Assembly (NCBI RefSeq): GCF_014692515.1
Contig: NZ_JACOIK010000012.1
Location: 102,619-166,618, forward strand
Reading direction: 5' to 3'
Source of the DNA: Sphingobacterium micropteri
GTDB lineage: Bacteria > Bacteroidota > Bacteroidia > Sphingobacteriales > Sphingobacteriaceae
Length of the DNA stretch: 64,000 bases
Shown here: positions 1 to 8,697 of the stretch, in pieces
Layout of the letters: every line of letters starts with the position of its first letter
Numbering within the stretch: position 1 is the first letter of the stretch
Made by a program: the position numbers and the translations under genes
Notes under the pieces: generated by a model
The model's database searches: none
Told to the model about the DNA's origin: nothing
The model's input: the letters and a program-made list of their open reading frames with translations, nothing else

Positions 1-152
1 TCATCCCAATAAAGAAAATTGTTGGATAATGATACGAGCCCCTGCGCTGTTTCTTCCTCGATAGTGTCTATATCTGGTTTCACATCCTTTTTACAGGCAA
101 CGATCCAGCACAGCGTAATTAACAGATATCCTAAACTTTTGTACGTTTTCAT
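1..152 (-). CDS. Lipoprotein, N-terminal part only (runs off left edge)
   Basis: The reverse strand reads an open frame of 50 codons from an ATG at 152 to the window edge with no stop. It begins MKTYKSLGYLLITLC and reaches a lipobox IVAC at residues 17-20, followed by KKD, so it is probably a lipid-anchored envelope protein. The mature part seen (acidic, DIDTIEEET) is too short to name a family. It lies downstream of a LacI-type regulator gene on the same strand and behind a promoter carrying several TTTCGGGAA operator copies. A sugar-inducible locus, for example a glycoside hydrolase or a glycan-binding protein, is therefore an inference from context only. Confidence 0.6.
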   Translation of the reverse strand, partial: MKTYKSLGYLLITLCWIVACKKDVKPDIDTIEEETAQGLVSLSNNFLYWD

Positions 153-177
153 TCTCAAAACGGTTAGCAAAAAACTA

Positions 178-191
178 CGGGAATGTTCCCG
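178..191. promoter_or_regulatory. Operator dyad CGGGAA-TG-TTCCCG (leader copy)
   Basis: Perfect 6-bp arms flank a 2-nt centre, 26 bases upstream of the lipoprotein ATG. The same core recurs at 276-295 and as a half-site at 314-322. The position, inside the predicted leader, would suit an auxiliary operator used for looping or as a roadblock. The regulator is inferred to be the adjacent LacI-family protein. Confidence 0.5.
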
Positions 192-275
192 AAAAAATTC
201 CATTTAATTAATTATGGAAGAACAAAGCGTACTATAAAAACTTTTACTCTTGTGATCCCTCTATAATTGTCAGCA

Positions 276-295
276 TTTCGGGAATGTTCCCGAAA
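276..295. promoter_or_regulatory. Operator dyad TTTCGGGAA-TG-TTCCCGAAA
   Basis: Perfect 9-bp arms around a TG centre. On the reverse strand it lies directly downstream of a consensus -7 box and would cover the predicted transcription start near 294, a classical repressor position. LacI-family operators often have a central CG and this one does not, so assignment to the neighbouring regulator rests on proximity and on repetition of the motif. Confidence 0.55.
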
Positions 296-300
296 CATAT

Positions 301-331
301 CAAAGGTAAAATGTTTCGGGAATAATACAAA
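301..331 (-). promoter_or_regulatory. Bacteroidota promoter of the edge lipoprotein gene, with an operator half-site
   Basis: On the reverse strand a -33 TTTG (331-328) is followed after 19 bases by a -7 box TACCTTTG (308-301), an excellent match to the Bacteroidota consensus. The half-site TTTCGGGAA at 314-322 sits inside the spacer. Transcription would start near 294 and give a leader of about 140 nt containing the operator at 178. Confidence 0.6.
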
Positions 332-358
332 GTAAAAAATGATTTTTTTTACGGTAAC

Positions 359-1390
359 TCAAATTTTCCGGCTGGAATCTTGAAAAATAAGGCTGGATTG
401 CAGCAAGGTAGTATATTGTTGGTCACGTTCAGTAGGCTTATCTAATGCCTGAAAAAGAAAATTGGCCGCTTCTTTTCCCATGGCAAAAGCGGGTTGCTTT
501 ACAACACTGAGTGAAGGATTCAATAAATCTGCGATGTCTAAGCAGGAAAAACATATCAATTTCAGATCTTCAGGAATACGTACTCCCTCTTCCTGGGCTA
601 CCCGGATTGTAGATATCGCCAATCTTTCCACCGAAGCAAAAATTCCATCAGGTTTATGCTGCTGAAGGAGCTCTTGAATAGCGACCTTATTTTTTGTTTC
701 GTCGTTTTCGGTGTCTAGTATCAATTTCTCTTGAAATGGTATACCATTATCTTCCAACGCTTTTCTATAACCATCCATTCGAATCTTACCGATAGATACT
801 TTCTGGTCAATTACCAAATAGGCGATATTTTTACATCCGCTATCAATAAGATGTTGCGTAGCAAGCCGGCTGGATTCAAAGTCATTACCCGTAACGAAAT
901 GCCCTTGAAAGTCGTCGTAACTCCTATCGAAGAATACCGTAGGTATACCGTGGTCTTCCAGTGTTTGTAAATGGCTATGATCTTTGCCTTCTCCGGAAGC
1001 AGAAATTAATACGCCATCTACACGACCGTTAACTAATGAACGCACGATAGAGGCTTCATTCCGTACACTACTATCCGTTACGTATATCAACGTATGGTAT
1101 TTTTTAGAACGGGCAACCAATTCAATCCCTTTTATTGCCTGGCTAAAGAATTTGTTTCCGAATTCGGGAATGATAATGGCAATCGTCTGGCTACGGTTTC
1201 CCCGTAAACTACTCGCATATAAGTTAGGAGAAAAACCTAGTTCTTCTGCTTTCGCTAGAATACGTTCTTTTGTTTTCGGACTAATATCGCTACTATCCCG
1301 AAAAGCCCGGGATACGGTAGATTTGGACAGCCCTAATTTTTCTGCTAAATCAACTATCGTTATCTGTGACATATCTTTATTCTTGTTCAA
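359..1390 (-). CDS. LacI-family transcriptional regulator
   Basis: A 343-residue repressor-type protein. The N-terminal helix-turn-helix (about residues 8-30, TIVDLAEKLGLSKSTVSRAF) and hinge helix (KERILAKAEELGFSPN) are typical of LacI/PurR proteins. From about residue 65 (QTIAIIIPEFGNKFF) a periplasmic-binding-like sugar-sensing domain fills the rest. The true start may be M7 (MSQITI), because family members usually begin only a few residues before the helix-turn-helix. The next gene downstream on the same strand has three copies of a TTTCGGGAA element around its promoter, the likely target. The ligand is unknown; a sugar or sugar phosphate is expected from the family. Confidence 0.9.
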   Translation of the reverse strand: MNKNKDMSQITIVDLAEKLGLSKSTVSRAFRDSSDISPKTKERILAKAEELGFSPNLYASSLRGNRSQTIAIIIPEFGNKFFSQAIKGIELVARSKKYHTLIYVTDSSVRNEASIVRSLVNGRVDGVLISASGEGKDHSHLQTLEDHGIPTVFFDRSYDDFQGHFVTGNDFESSRLATQHLIDSGCKNIAYLVIDQKVSIGKIRMDGYRKALEDNGIPFQEKLILDTENDETKNKVAIQELLQQHKPDGIFASVERLAISTIRVAQEEGVRIPEDLKLICFSCLDIADLLNPSLSVVKQPAFAMGKEAANFLFQALDKPTERDQQYTTLLQSSLIFQDSSRKI

Positions 1391-1455
1391 AGATAGTAAT
1401 AATTCATTGTTCGTTACCAGATGCTTGTGACGCGTATGGCGTATAGTCGCCTACC

Positions 1456-2304
1456 CTAAAAAATAATATCCAATAAATAACATGCAGCAAATACGACAGA
1501 AGCTACACCATTAGTCGTCATAAATGCGCGATTGACTCGGCTTAGATTAGTAGGGCTTACGATACGGTGCTGATATATCAATAAAAGTCCGTAAAAAGCG
1601 ATACCCAAGTAGTAGAATAACCCTACTGGCATATAAAACGCCGGTAATAATACAAATACAAAAGAGAGAACGTGCAACAGTTCTGAAATGCGTAATGCTT
1701 TTTTTGCTCCAAAATATGCGGGGATAGAACGCAAACCATTTGCTTTATCAAATTCTTCGTCTTGGAGAGCGTAAATAATGTCAAATCCACCGGACCAACA
1801 CATGACCGCTATACCATAAAATATCGGTACGATATCGAAATGGTTGGTTACAACCAAATAGGCTCCTATAGGCGACAACCCCAACCCAATACCCAATACG
1901 ATATGACATAGGGGGGTGAACCGCTTGGTATAGCTATAAAACAATACCACGAACAACGCTATAGGTGATAGATAGAAACATAGTGTATTGATGAAATAAG
2001 TAGCTGCCACAAATAAGAAACAATTAATGATGGTAAACGTCAATGCACTATTGGCTGAAATCTTTCCGGCGGGAATATCACGCATCGCCGTTCGGGGATT
2101 TTTAGCGTCAATATCCCTATCTAAAAATCGATTAAATGCCATGGCCGCATTTCGAGCGGCTACCATGCATACCAACATCAGCAGAAGTTTTTTCCAATCA
2201 AAGGTATGTTCTGTGGTTTTTATAGCTAAGAAGAATCCGATAATAGCAAAAGGCAATGCGAAAATGCTGTGTGCAAACAGCACGAGAGACATATACTTTT
2301 TCAT
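1456..2304 (-). CDS. UbiA-family prenyltransferase (probable menaquinone pathway)
   Basis: A polytopic membrane enzyme of 282 residues that transfers a polyprenyl chain to an aromatic acceptor. Both metal-diphosphate motifs of the UbiA superfamily are present: NRFLDRDIDAKNPRT near residue 58 and DIIYALQDEEFD near residue 175. The MRDIPAGKIS stretch after motif 1 is typical of the UbiA/MqnP branch. Bacteroidota use menaquinone, so a role in a menaquinone route (MqnP-like) is more plausible than ubiquinone synthesis, but the acceptor cannot be read from sequence. It starts 2 bases after the engB stop, so the two are probably co-transcribed. Confidence 0.85.
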   Translation of the reverse strand: MKKYMSLVLFAHSIFALPFAIIGFFLAIKTTEHTFDWKKLLLMLVCMVAARNAAMAFNRFLDRDIDAKNPRTAMRDIPAGKISANSALTFTIINCFLFVAATYFINTLCFYLSPIALFVVLFYSYTKRFTPLCHIVLGIGLGLSPIGAYLVVTNHFDIVPIFYGIAVMCWSGGFDIIYALQDEEFDKANGLRSIPAYFGAKKALRISELLHVLSFVFVLLPAFYMPVGLFYYLGIAFYGLLLIYQHRIVSPTNLSRVNRAFMTTNGVASVVFAACYLLDIIF

Positions 2305-2306
2305 GG

Positions 2307-2927
2307 TTACTGCTGTTCCACAATAGGCGGAATAAAATTTTTATTAATATCATCTATCGTCGCCAAAATTTCATCTACCCCTTCTTTTTTCTCTGCCGAC
2401 GTTAGAAAAAGAGGCGGTATCTCTTCAAACCAAGTTAAGAGTGCCTTTCTGAATTTTGCGATATGTTGATCGGATTTTACCTTGGATTGTTTGTCTGCTT
2501 TCGTAAAGATCAATAAAAACGGTAGTCCCTGTTCTCCTAGCCATCGACAGAATTCCAAGTCGATCTTTTGCGGCTCGAGTCGACTATCAATGAGCACAAA
2601 AATACATTGCAGATTTTCACGTTGCGTTAGATATCTCCGAATAAAACGTTCCCATTCTGCCCGGTTTTTTTTGGATGTTTGTGCAAATCCGTAACCGGGA
2701 AGATCGACCAGATACCAGTTCTTATTGATCATAAAATGATTAATAAGTTGCGTTTTACCTGGCTTTTGAGATGTCTTTGCCAAATCTTTTTTATTGACCA
2801 TCGCATTGATCAACGATGATTTACCTACATTTGAGCGACCTATAAAAGCATATTCTGGTAGCGATGGTTCCGGCAACTTCCGAACATCGGTATTACTAGT
2901 GATAAATTCCGCAGTTTTTACAAGCAT
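2307..2927 (-). CDS. engB: Ribosome biogenesis GTPase EngB/YsxC
   Basis: A 206-residue TrmE-Era-EngA-type GTPase required for large-subunit assembly in characterised bacteria. All G motifs are visible: G1 GRSNVGKSS (about 30-38), G2 around PGKTQ, G3 DLPGYGF, G4 TKADK and G5 TSAEK. Length and motif spacing match the EngB/YihA family. It is the first gene of a two-gene unit with the UbiA-like prenyltransferase. Confidence 0.95.
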   Translation of the reverse strand: MLVKTAEFITSNTDVRKLPEPSLPEYAFIGRSNVGKSSLINAMVNKKDLAKTSQKPGKTQLINHFMINKNWYLVDLPGYGFAQTSKKNRAEWERFIRRYLTQRENLQCIFVLIDSRLEPQKIDLEFCRWLGEQGLPFLLIFTKADKQSKVKSDQHIAKFRKALLTWFEEIPPLFLTSAEKKEGVDEILATIDDINKNFIPPIVEQQ

Positions 2928-3052
2928 ATAGCAAAGGTAATATTTTTTCCCATTTGTCTAATGTTGGCAAACATTATCCATTCCTGAATCGTTAAATAAT
3001 ATATTGGCAAACCTTATTACGGAAATATTATCGTGTATAAAGACTTTTAGAA

Positions 3053-3469
3053 ATGGAAAAAGAGAATTTGAACGAAAACAATAAATCAAATGATGCGACA
3101 CCACAACGCCCCGAGGGTGAACGTATTTTAAACGCTCCTCTTGTAGAAATGGATTTGCTAGCATTCATTGATCAAATAAAAAATGAAACAACTTGGGTCG
3201 ATAGCGAACGGAATTCAATTACTATTTTTAAATCGGAGACTATGACTATTGTCCTAATTGGGTTGCATGAAAATGCGGAACTAAAACCACATAAAGCAAA
3301 TGGAACAATAAGTGTACAAGTGTTAGCTGGAAAAATTGAATTCAGTACGGAACACCAAAGTGTACAAATAGAAAAAGGACAAATGATAGCGTTACAGGAA
3401 AATCTGATGCACGGCGTAAAAGCACTGGCAGAAAGCTTTTTTTTGCTCACATTGGTCATGAAAGAATAA
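3053..3469 (+). CDS. Small cupin-domain protein
   Basis: A 138-residue protein whose second half is a single cupin barrel. HENAELKPHKANGTISVQV gives the first cupin motif with a reduced set of metal ligands, and the second motif is around QENLMHGVKAL. The first 45 residues are polar (MEKENLNENNKSND) and probably disordered. Stand-alone cupins of this type are annotated as putative metal-binding stress or regulatory proteins; no reaction can be assigned. Its 3' end overlaps the convergent NAD(P)-binding gene by 14 bases. Confidence 0.75.
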   Translation: MEKENLNENNKSNDATPQRPEGERILNAPLVEMDLLAFIDQIKNETTWVDSERNSITIFKSETMTIVLIGLHENAELKPHKANGTISVQVLAGKIEFSTEHQSVQIEKGQMIALQENLMHGVKALAESFFLLTLVMKE

Positions 3470-4250
3470 AATACCGCGGATCGGGATATATGAACTGATA
3501 ATCCAGTTCCTCCATCAACCTCTTTGAGGAAATTAATCTGCCTATTTCCCTTTTATTCTCTTTGTACGGCCGCCCCGTCTGTTCACAAATCACTTCTCGC
3601 TTTGTTGGATGTACGGGAGCCACAATGTTATATATTTTAGATCGGGATCTATTTTCAATCATTTTCTCGATTATAGCAATAATATCTTCGAAATGAACGT
3701 GATTAACAGGAGCATCCAGATTGGACACGTTATATTTGTGAAGTTGCCTATCGTCTCCCATAAGTCCACCCAATCTTAAGATATTGACCTCCGGGTATGC
3801 AGCCCTTAATAGATACTCAGCTACGACGTTTTCAATAGAAATATCGTCCTCTATAAATTCTTTTTGTTCATCTGGATAAACACTTGTAGAATCCATAAAA
3901 AATAGTTGGCCATCGAAATTACCTATAAACTTAGACAAATTGTGAATTCGTCTTTTAATGTTATTACGATCCTTATCTTTACGAGAAGAAATAGGGAAAG
4001 TTATAATCAAAACATCTAAAGATGAAACGACCTCCCAAGCTAAAATGTCAACCGTGGAATTATCTGTATTGAAATCTATAAGCGTTGGATTTAATCCTTG
4101 TGAAGTTAATGCCCCTATTTTGTCCGGTGAGGTTGTTGTCGTATATAGATCGTTCTTTATCTGCCATTTCCTTGCCATTCTGATACCAAGCCATCCGCAC
4201 CCTACGATACCTATATGTAGGTTATTTAATTTCGAGCATATTTCTTTCAT
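3456..4250 (-). CDS. NAD(P)-binding Rossmann protein (YeeZ-like epimerase/SDR family)
   Basis: A 264-residue protein with an N-terminal dinucleotide-binding motif HIGIVGCGWLGIRMARKW (about residues 12-29). A DVLIITFPIS strand follows, then FMDSTSVYPD, which matches the extended-SDR catalytic region with its S-x-Y. The C-terminal half resembles small YeeZ-like members of the NAD-dependent epimerase family. The substrate is unknown. The 5' side abuts the YgjP-like gene on the same strand with a 34-base gap, so they may be one unit. The 3' end overlaps the cupin gene tail to tail. Confidence 0.75.
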   Translation of the reverse strand: MKEICSKLNNLHIGIVGCGWLGIRMARKWQIKNDLYTTTTSPDKIGALTSQGLNPTLIDFNTDNSTVDILAWEVVSSLDVLIITFPISSRKDKDRNNIKRRIHNLSKFIGNFDGQLFFMDSTSVYPDEQKEFIEDDISIENVVAEYLLRAAYPEVNILRLGGLMGDDRQLHKYNVSNLDAPVNHVHFEDIIAIIEKMIENRSRSKIYNIVAPVHPTKREVICEQTGRPYKENKREIGRLISSKRLMEELDYQFIYPDPRYFILS

Positions 4251-4284
4251 CGATTTTTTTGTTTATTTCATTATTTACTTATTA

Positions 4285-4932
4285 TTAAGGGCTTTCATAG
4301 GATGCATATCCATAGCGGATAACTTTCTCCAAGGCTTCCCACCTCGGAAAATGCTTTTCGATTAATTGTCTTCTACGATTTATTTCTAGAAGCCCATAAT
4401 CTGCTACCGCATTAAACAAACAGTATGTAATAGCTTCTAATGACAGCTTGTAAAGTTCTTTATCAACACAAATACTTCCTTTCTGTCGCTGCACGACATA
4501 GGGTTTATTTTTGTTCTTTCGGAAGGTAATATAGGGAATCAATAAATTAAGCGTTTCTTCCCAGTGACCTACTTCACGTAAGACGAATTGCTGTAGCAGC
4601 TCTTCTTTGATTCTTATCTTTCCGGTAGCCGACATCTGCCTACCCATAATATAGCAATGGATGATGCCCTCTTTTATATAGGGTGTCTGTTTATTAGACG
4701 ATACCTTCATTGGCCAATGTTTATCAAACACTTCCAATCGCTCCTCCACCCAGCGTGTGGAGTCTGAAATCCGTGTTTGCAAAAAGTTACGTATAGTCCA
4801 GATAGCTTCCGCTTTTTGCATACTTATCGGCACTTGTATGATCTTTTTGTATTCATTCCATCGACATATCTCCACTTCTTCTTTTGCACTGAAAAGAACG
4901 TCTATCTCTTGGTCATCCACTACCCATATCAT
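4285..4932 (-). CDS. YgjP-like (DUF45/M48-related) protein with degenerate active site
   Basis: This 215-residue protein is best explained as a relative of the YgjP/WLM metallopeptidases. RQKGSICVDKEL (149-160) lines up with the family's S-K-G-T-I-x-L-N-x-x-L segment, and IEKHFPRWEAL (191-201) with its FWxLVExxxPDWxxL tail. Where the family carries HExxH there is NAVAD (174-178), and the third zinc histidine is also missing. If the alignment is right, this is a pseudoenzyme. The comparison is from memory of the family pattern and needs a profile search; the alternative is an unrelated hypothetical protein. It is transcribed toward the NAD(P)-binding gene. Confidence 0.5.
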   Translation of the reverse strand: MIWVVDDQEIDVLFSAKEEVEICRWNEYKKIIQVPISMQKAEAIWTIRNFLQTRISDSTRWVEERLEVFDKHWPMKVSSNKQTPYIKEGIIHCYIMGRQMSATGKIRIKEELLQQFVLREVGHWEETLNLLIPYITFRKNKNKPYVVQRQKGSICVDKELYKLSLEAITYCLFNAVADYGLLEINRRRQLIEKHFPRWEALEKVIRYGYASYESP

Positions 4933-4997
4933 GAGAGCAAGATACGGAAAATCCAGTTCTTCCTACAATCGTTACGTTCCATTTTCTTAAGATTTAT

Positions 4998-5005
4998 TAT
5001 GTTTG
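4998..5005 (+). promoter_or_regulatory. -7 promoter box TATGTTTG
   Basis: An exact TAnnTTTG match 70 bases ahead of the M13 peptidase ATG. No convincing -33 TTG was found at 19-21 bases upstream, so strength is uncertain. Confidence 0.4.
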
Positions 5006-5075
5006 CATAGAAAACTAAATAACAAAATGGGAAACAGCTCAGGCATAATGTTTCCAAATTAAAACACAACGTATA

Positions 5076-7085
5076 ATGAAAAAACTTCTTGGATTAGCCA
5101 CTGTTGTGGTGATGACAGCCGGATGTGCCGGCACACAAGAACCACATCAAGCGATTGATTTATCGCACATGGATACCACTGTCCGTCCGCAAGATGATTT
5201 CTACCATTATGTCAATGGCAACTGGATGAAAACGGCAGAGATTCCAGCTGATAAGGCACGTTGGGGTTCTTTTGATGAACTTCGGGAGAACACTGACGAG
5301 GCTGTATTAAAGATATTAAAAGAATCATTAAAGGAAACGTTTGAGCAGGGTACAGACGGACAAAAAATTGCGGATCTGTATCAATCTTATGTCGATATAG
5401 AAAACCGTAATCAATTAGGTTTCGATCCGATTAAACCTTATCTCACAAAAATTGATGCCATCGAAACACTGGATGATCTCTACGATTATCTAGTGGAAGT
5501 AGGGCCGGAAGGTGGTAATCCATTCTTCGGAGGATACGTATATGCGCACATGAAAAACAGCGATGTTAATGCGGTTTATTTGGGTGGTGGAAGCTTAGGG
5601 CTTGGTCGTTCATACTACCAGAAAGTGGACGACAAAAACACGGAAACGTTAGGACAATATGCTACATTTGCCTCTACACTATATAGTAAAATAGACCAAC
5701 GAACCAAAGACCTTAAAGGACCTAAGATTGTAGCATTTGAGAAGGAAATCGCCTCTTATCTTAAAACCATTGAGGAGTCGCGTGACGCACAAAAGAGGTA
5801 TAATCCAGTTGCCGTAACAGACCTTGGAAAAATGGTTAAAAATATCGATATAGCGAAATACATCAAAGAAATTGGTTTTACGGCTGATACGGTTATTATT
5901 AGCGAAATCAACTACTATAAGCATCTCGATAAAATTATTACACCGGAAAAACTACCACAGATTAAAGAATATCTGAAATTCAATGTTATGAACGACGCGA
6001 CGAACTACCTGTCTGCCGAGCTTGACGAGTTAGCGTTTGCGTTTTACGGGCGTCAATTAAAAGGGCAAAAAGAACAACGCGATATGGAGAAAAGAGGGCT
6101 GGATTTTGTGAATGGTTCGGCAGGCGAGTTATTGGGTAAACTGTATGTAAAAGAAAATTTTCCACCGGAAGCAAAAGCTGCTTGTGAAGAGTTAGTGCAA
6201 TACCTTATCAAGTCTTTTGAAGTACATATCAATAATTTGGATTGGATGTCGGCCGCAACCAAAGAGAAAGCGCTAGAAAAACTAGCTAAATTTAATGTTA
6301 AAATCGGGTATCCGGACAAATGGAAAGACTATTCGAAGCTGGAGGTAGGAACTTCACTCTTTGAGAATGTTCATGCGCTTAATCGTTGGTCTTTTGAAGA
6401 TAATCTTGCTAAACAAGGTAAACCTGTCGATAAAACCGAGTGGGGTATGACGCCACAAACGGTAAATGCCTATTATAGCCCATTGTTCAATGAGATTGTT
6501 TTCCCCGCTGCCATTCTGCAATCACCGTTCTACGATTATCGTGCGGATGCTGCGGTAAACTTCGGTGGTATCGGTGCGGTTATCGGACACGAATTGTCGC
6601 ATGGATTCGATGATTCCGGTTCGCAATATGATGGTGACGGAAATCTAAATAATTGGTGGACACCCGAAGATAAGGAAAAGTTTGATGCGGCTGCCGATGC
6701 ATTGGTGGCTCAATTTGAAGCATACGAACCTGTACCAGGTGTTTTTGTCAATGGTCGCTTTACATTGGGTGAAAACATTGGCGATCTCGGTGGTTCTTCG
6801 GTCGCGTTCGATGCCTTAAAAATGTACTTGAAAGACAAAGGTGATCCGGGATTAATTGATGGCTTTACACCAGAACAGCGTTTCTTTTTATCGTGGGCGA
6901 CGATATGGAGAACAAAGACGACAGATGAATTTGTAGTAAACCAAGTAAAAACAGATCCGCACTCTCCAGCGCAATACCGTGCTTTTGCCCCTATTGTCAA
7001 CTTAGATGCTTTCCACGAAGCATTTGACACAAAAGAAGGTGATAAAATGTATAAACCAAAAGAGGAACGTATCAAAATCTGGTAA
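5076..7085 (+). CDS. pepO: M13 (neprilysin/PepO) family metallopeptidase lipoprotein
   Basis: A 669-residue zinc endopeptidase. The signal peptide ends in a lipobox (VVVMTAGC, Cys17), so it is probably lipid-anchored and acts outside the cytoplasm. The M13 N-terminal domain begins at PQDDFYHYVNGNWM. The substrate-binding NAYYSP precedes the zinc site HELSH (HExxH, in VIGHELSHGFDDSGSQYD), and the third ligand is in ENIGDLGG. The C-terminus ends IKIW with the penultimate-Trp signature of the family. The size is normal for bacterial PepO. It has its own predicted promoter and ends in a strong hairpin shared with the convergent kinase gene. Confidence 0.93.
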   Translation: MKKLLGLATVVVMTAGCAGTQEPHQAIDLSHMDTTVRPQDDFYHYVNGNWMKTAEIPADKARWGSFDELRENTDEAVLKILKESLKETFEQGTDGQKIADLYQSYVDIENRNQLGFDPIKPYLTKIDAIETLDDLYDYLVEVGPEGGNPFFGGYVYAHMKNSDVNAVYLGGGSLGLGRSYYQKVDDKNTETLGQYATFASTLYSKIDQRTKDLKGPKIVAFEKEIASYLKTIEESRDAQKRYNPVAVTDLGKMVKNIDIAKYIKEIGFTADTVIISEINYYKHLDKIITPEKLPQIKEYLKFNVMNDATNYLSAELDELAFAFYGRQLKGQKEQRDMEKRGLDFVNGSAGELLGKLYVKENFPPEAKAACEELVQYLIKSFEVHINNLDWMSAATKEKALEKLAKFNVKIGYPDKWKDYSKLEVGTSLFENVHALNRWSFEDNLAKQGKPVDKTEWGMTPQTVNAYYSPLFNEIVFPAAILQSPFYDYRADAAVNFGGIGAVIGHELSHGFDDSGSQYDGDGNLNNWWTPEDKEKFDAAADALVAQFEAYEPVPGVFVNGRFTLGENIGDLGGSSVAFDALKMYLKDKGDPGLIDGFTPEQRFFLSWATIWRTKTTDEFVVNQVKTDPHSPAQYRAFAPIVNLDAFHEAFDTKEGDKMYKPKEERIKIW

Positions 7086-7097
7086 TTTAATACGAAC

Positions 7098-7129
7098 AAC
7101 CATCCCGTATTGTATAATACGGGATGGTT
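7098..7129. terminator. Hairpin between convergent genes
   Basis: The 14-bp inverted repeat AACCATCCCGTATT / AATACGGGATGGTT has a 4-nt loop, lies 12 bases after the peptidase stop and reaches the stop of the opposing kinase. There is no long U tract, so it may act as a 3'-end-protecting hairpin or a weak bidirectional terminator. Confidence 0.6.
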
Positions 7130-8225
7130 AATATTCAGCAAGTTCCGGAAAAGACAATTCGACGGTCGTTCCCTTATCGATCAAACTAGAAAGGGTGATA
7201 TTGCCTTTAAGACGAATCATGATTTTCTTTACGACACATAACCCAATACCCGTTCCAGGGAAACCTTCCGTATTCGATGCGCGATGAAATTGTTGAAAAA
7301 TAGATCCTAGCTCTTTTTTCGGAATGCCGATGCCATTGTCTTGTATCGTGTAAATGATATAACCCTGCTTTTTTGAGCTGCTAATCTCCACGATTGGCTT
7401 TTTCTGCTTGGAGGAATACTTTACTGCATTCCCAATAATATTAAAAAATATCTGATAGAACACGTCCTTATCCCCATACAACGGTTCCAGTCGACCAATT
7501 TTGAATACACAGTTAGTACCGCTATACAGCGTTTGGCTTTCGAGACATATTTTATGAATGATCTCCTCCAAGGAAACACAAGCATTGTTGTATTTTAATA
7601 AACGTGTTTGATTCAGTTGAATATTATGTCCAATGATGTTTTCAATACTAACCAGAGCATCTAAAATGATCGTAGTCCATTTATATTGTTCAGTCTCGCT
7701 TAGCCCCCCTTTTGTTTGTAAATATTGCGTTCCCATCTTAGCTATAGACAAGGGATTTTTTAAATCGTGTGATAACGTATGCGCCAGGATCTCCAATTCA
7801 TTATTGAAAGCCATAATAGCACTCTGCTCCCGCACTTTCTCCAAGGCTTGTCGACGAGAAGACACATCTGTTGCAGTATGGATGATAGCGCTTGTTTTAC
7901 CTTCCTCATCTACAATAGCTTGATAGATAAAATCAAAATATTTCAGTTCGGTCACACCATTGATCGTGACGTTAGCCGGATATGCTATTGCTTCGTATGT
8001 CTGACCTGTCGCCCACACCTTTTTCAATATATCGGTAAAACCCTGTTCAGTAAACTCGGGGAAAGCCTCGCCGAAAAGCAGTCCGACAATCTCCTCACCA
8101 CGTCCCCATATTTCAAACATGGCACTATTAACGAAGGCAATTCGTATATCTGCGGTGTCATAGATCGCAGTTGCACCTCTAGATTTTTCCAGGGTCTGTA
8201 AAATAAAATTTTGGAATCGATTCAT
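7128..8225 (-). CDS. PAS-domain sensor histidine kinase (orphan)
   Basis: A 365-residue kinase when started at the ATG at 8225 (MNRFQNFILQ); an upstream in-frame ATG at 8252 adds nine weakly supported residues. Residues about 10-125 form a PAS domain (ATAIYDTADIRIAFVNSAMFEIWG), HisKA has the H-box LSHDLKNPL, and the HATPase shows N-box NIIGNAVKYSS, G1 DNGIGIP and G2 GTGIGLCVVKK. No transmembrane segment is visible, so it is probably a cytosolic sensor. No response regulator lies beside it. The stimulus is unknown. Confidence 0.88.
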   Translation of the reverse strand: MNRFQNFILQTLEKSRGATAIYDTADIRIAFVNSAMFEIWGRGEEIVGLLFGEAFPEFTEQGFTDILKKVWATGQTYEAIAYPANVTINGVTELKYFDFIYQAIVDEEGKTSAIIHTATDVSSRRQALEKVREQSAIMAFNNELEILAHTLSHDLKNPLSIAKMGTQYLQTKGGLSETEQYKWTTIILDALVSIENIIGHNIQLNQTRLLKYNNACVSLEEIIHKICLESQTLYSGTNCVFKIGRLEPLYGDKDVFYQIFFNIIGNAVKYSSKQKKPIVEISSSKKQGYIIYTIQDNGIGIPKKELGSIFQQFHRASNTEGFPGTGIGLCVVKKIMIRLKGNITLSSLIDKGTTVELSFPELAEY

Positions 8226-8697
8226 GTCTATGATAAAGCCGGCGATATTCAATTTCTACCAGATAACAATTATGGGAAAATTTTGTTTTATTTCGGACAT
8301 CGTACCAAAATAAATACATAGCATTATTTTCTTTTCCAATGCAGTCTGGTGTCTGAATTAAATAAAAAATGCATAATGTATAAATAGTTGACATTGTTTT
8401 GCGACAAACACCCGCTTATTGACCTATTAACTAATTTTTTACCGTATATCGCGCGATTTATACGTGTTATGAAGTAAAACACCTATTTTGTTTTTTAAAG
8501 AGACGAGACACATTTTAAAGAAAGATGTTTCAGATAAACTTTTCTTTAGGATTTAGCCTATGGAGGAAAATCCGCACCCGGTACGTATTTTTATCGTTTT
8601 TCAAGATTGGCATTTACCACACCATGATTTACAGATTTGTTTGCATTGTTTTTGTTTACTCTTTCTCCACACAATCGGACGTAAACTAGATAAAAAC
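8226..8697. other. Divergent intergenic region between kinase and sigma-factor genes
   Basis: No gene recognised in this 472-base AT-rich spacer. It must hold the promoters of both divergent genes, but no full -33/-7 pair was found. A 10-bp palindrome ATCGCGCGAT lies at 8448-8457. The sigma-factor frame stays open upstream to 8560, but the extra 46 residues (rich in Cys, His and Phe) do not resemble the family and are treated as leader. Confidence 0.5.

Noticed and set aside
19..207. Forward open frame at the left edge
   Set aside because: It lies opposite a reverse-strand lipoprotein start with a lipobox and promoter, and its own composition is unlike a protein.
5675..5687. ACACTATATAG within the M13 peptidase gene as an operator
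   Set aside because: It is inside coding sequence and lacks the TAGTGT-N7 partner.
8560..8697. Forty-six extra N-terminal residues for the ECF sigma factor
   Set aside because: The extension is rich in Cys, His and Phe and unlike any sigma factor; the family start fits MKTMESKK at 8698.
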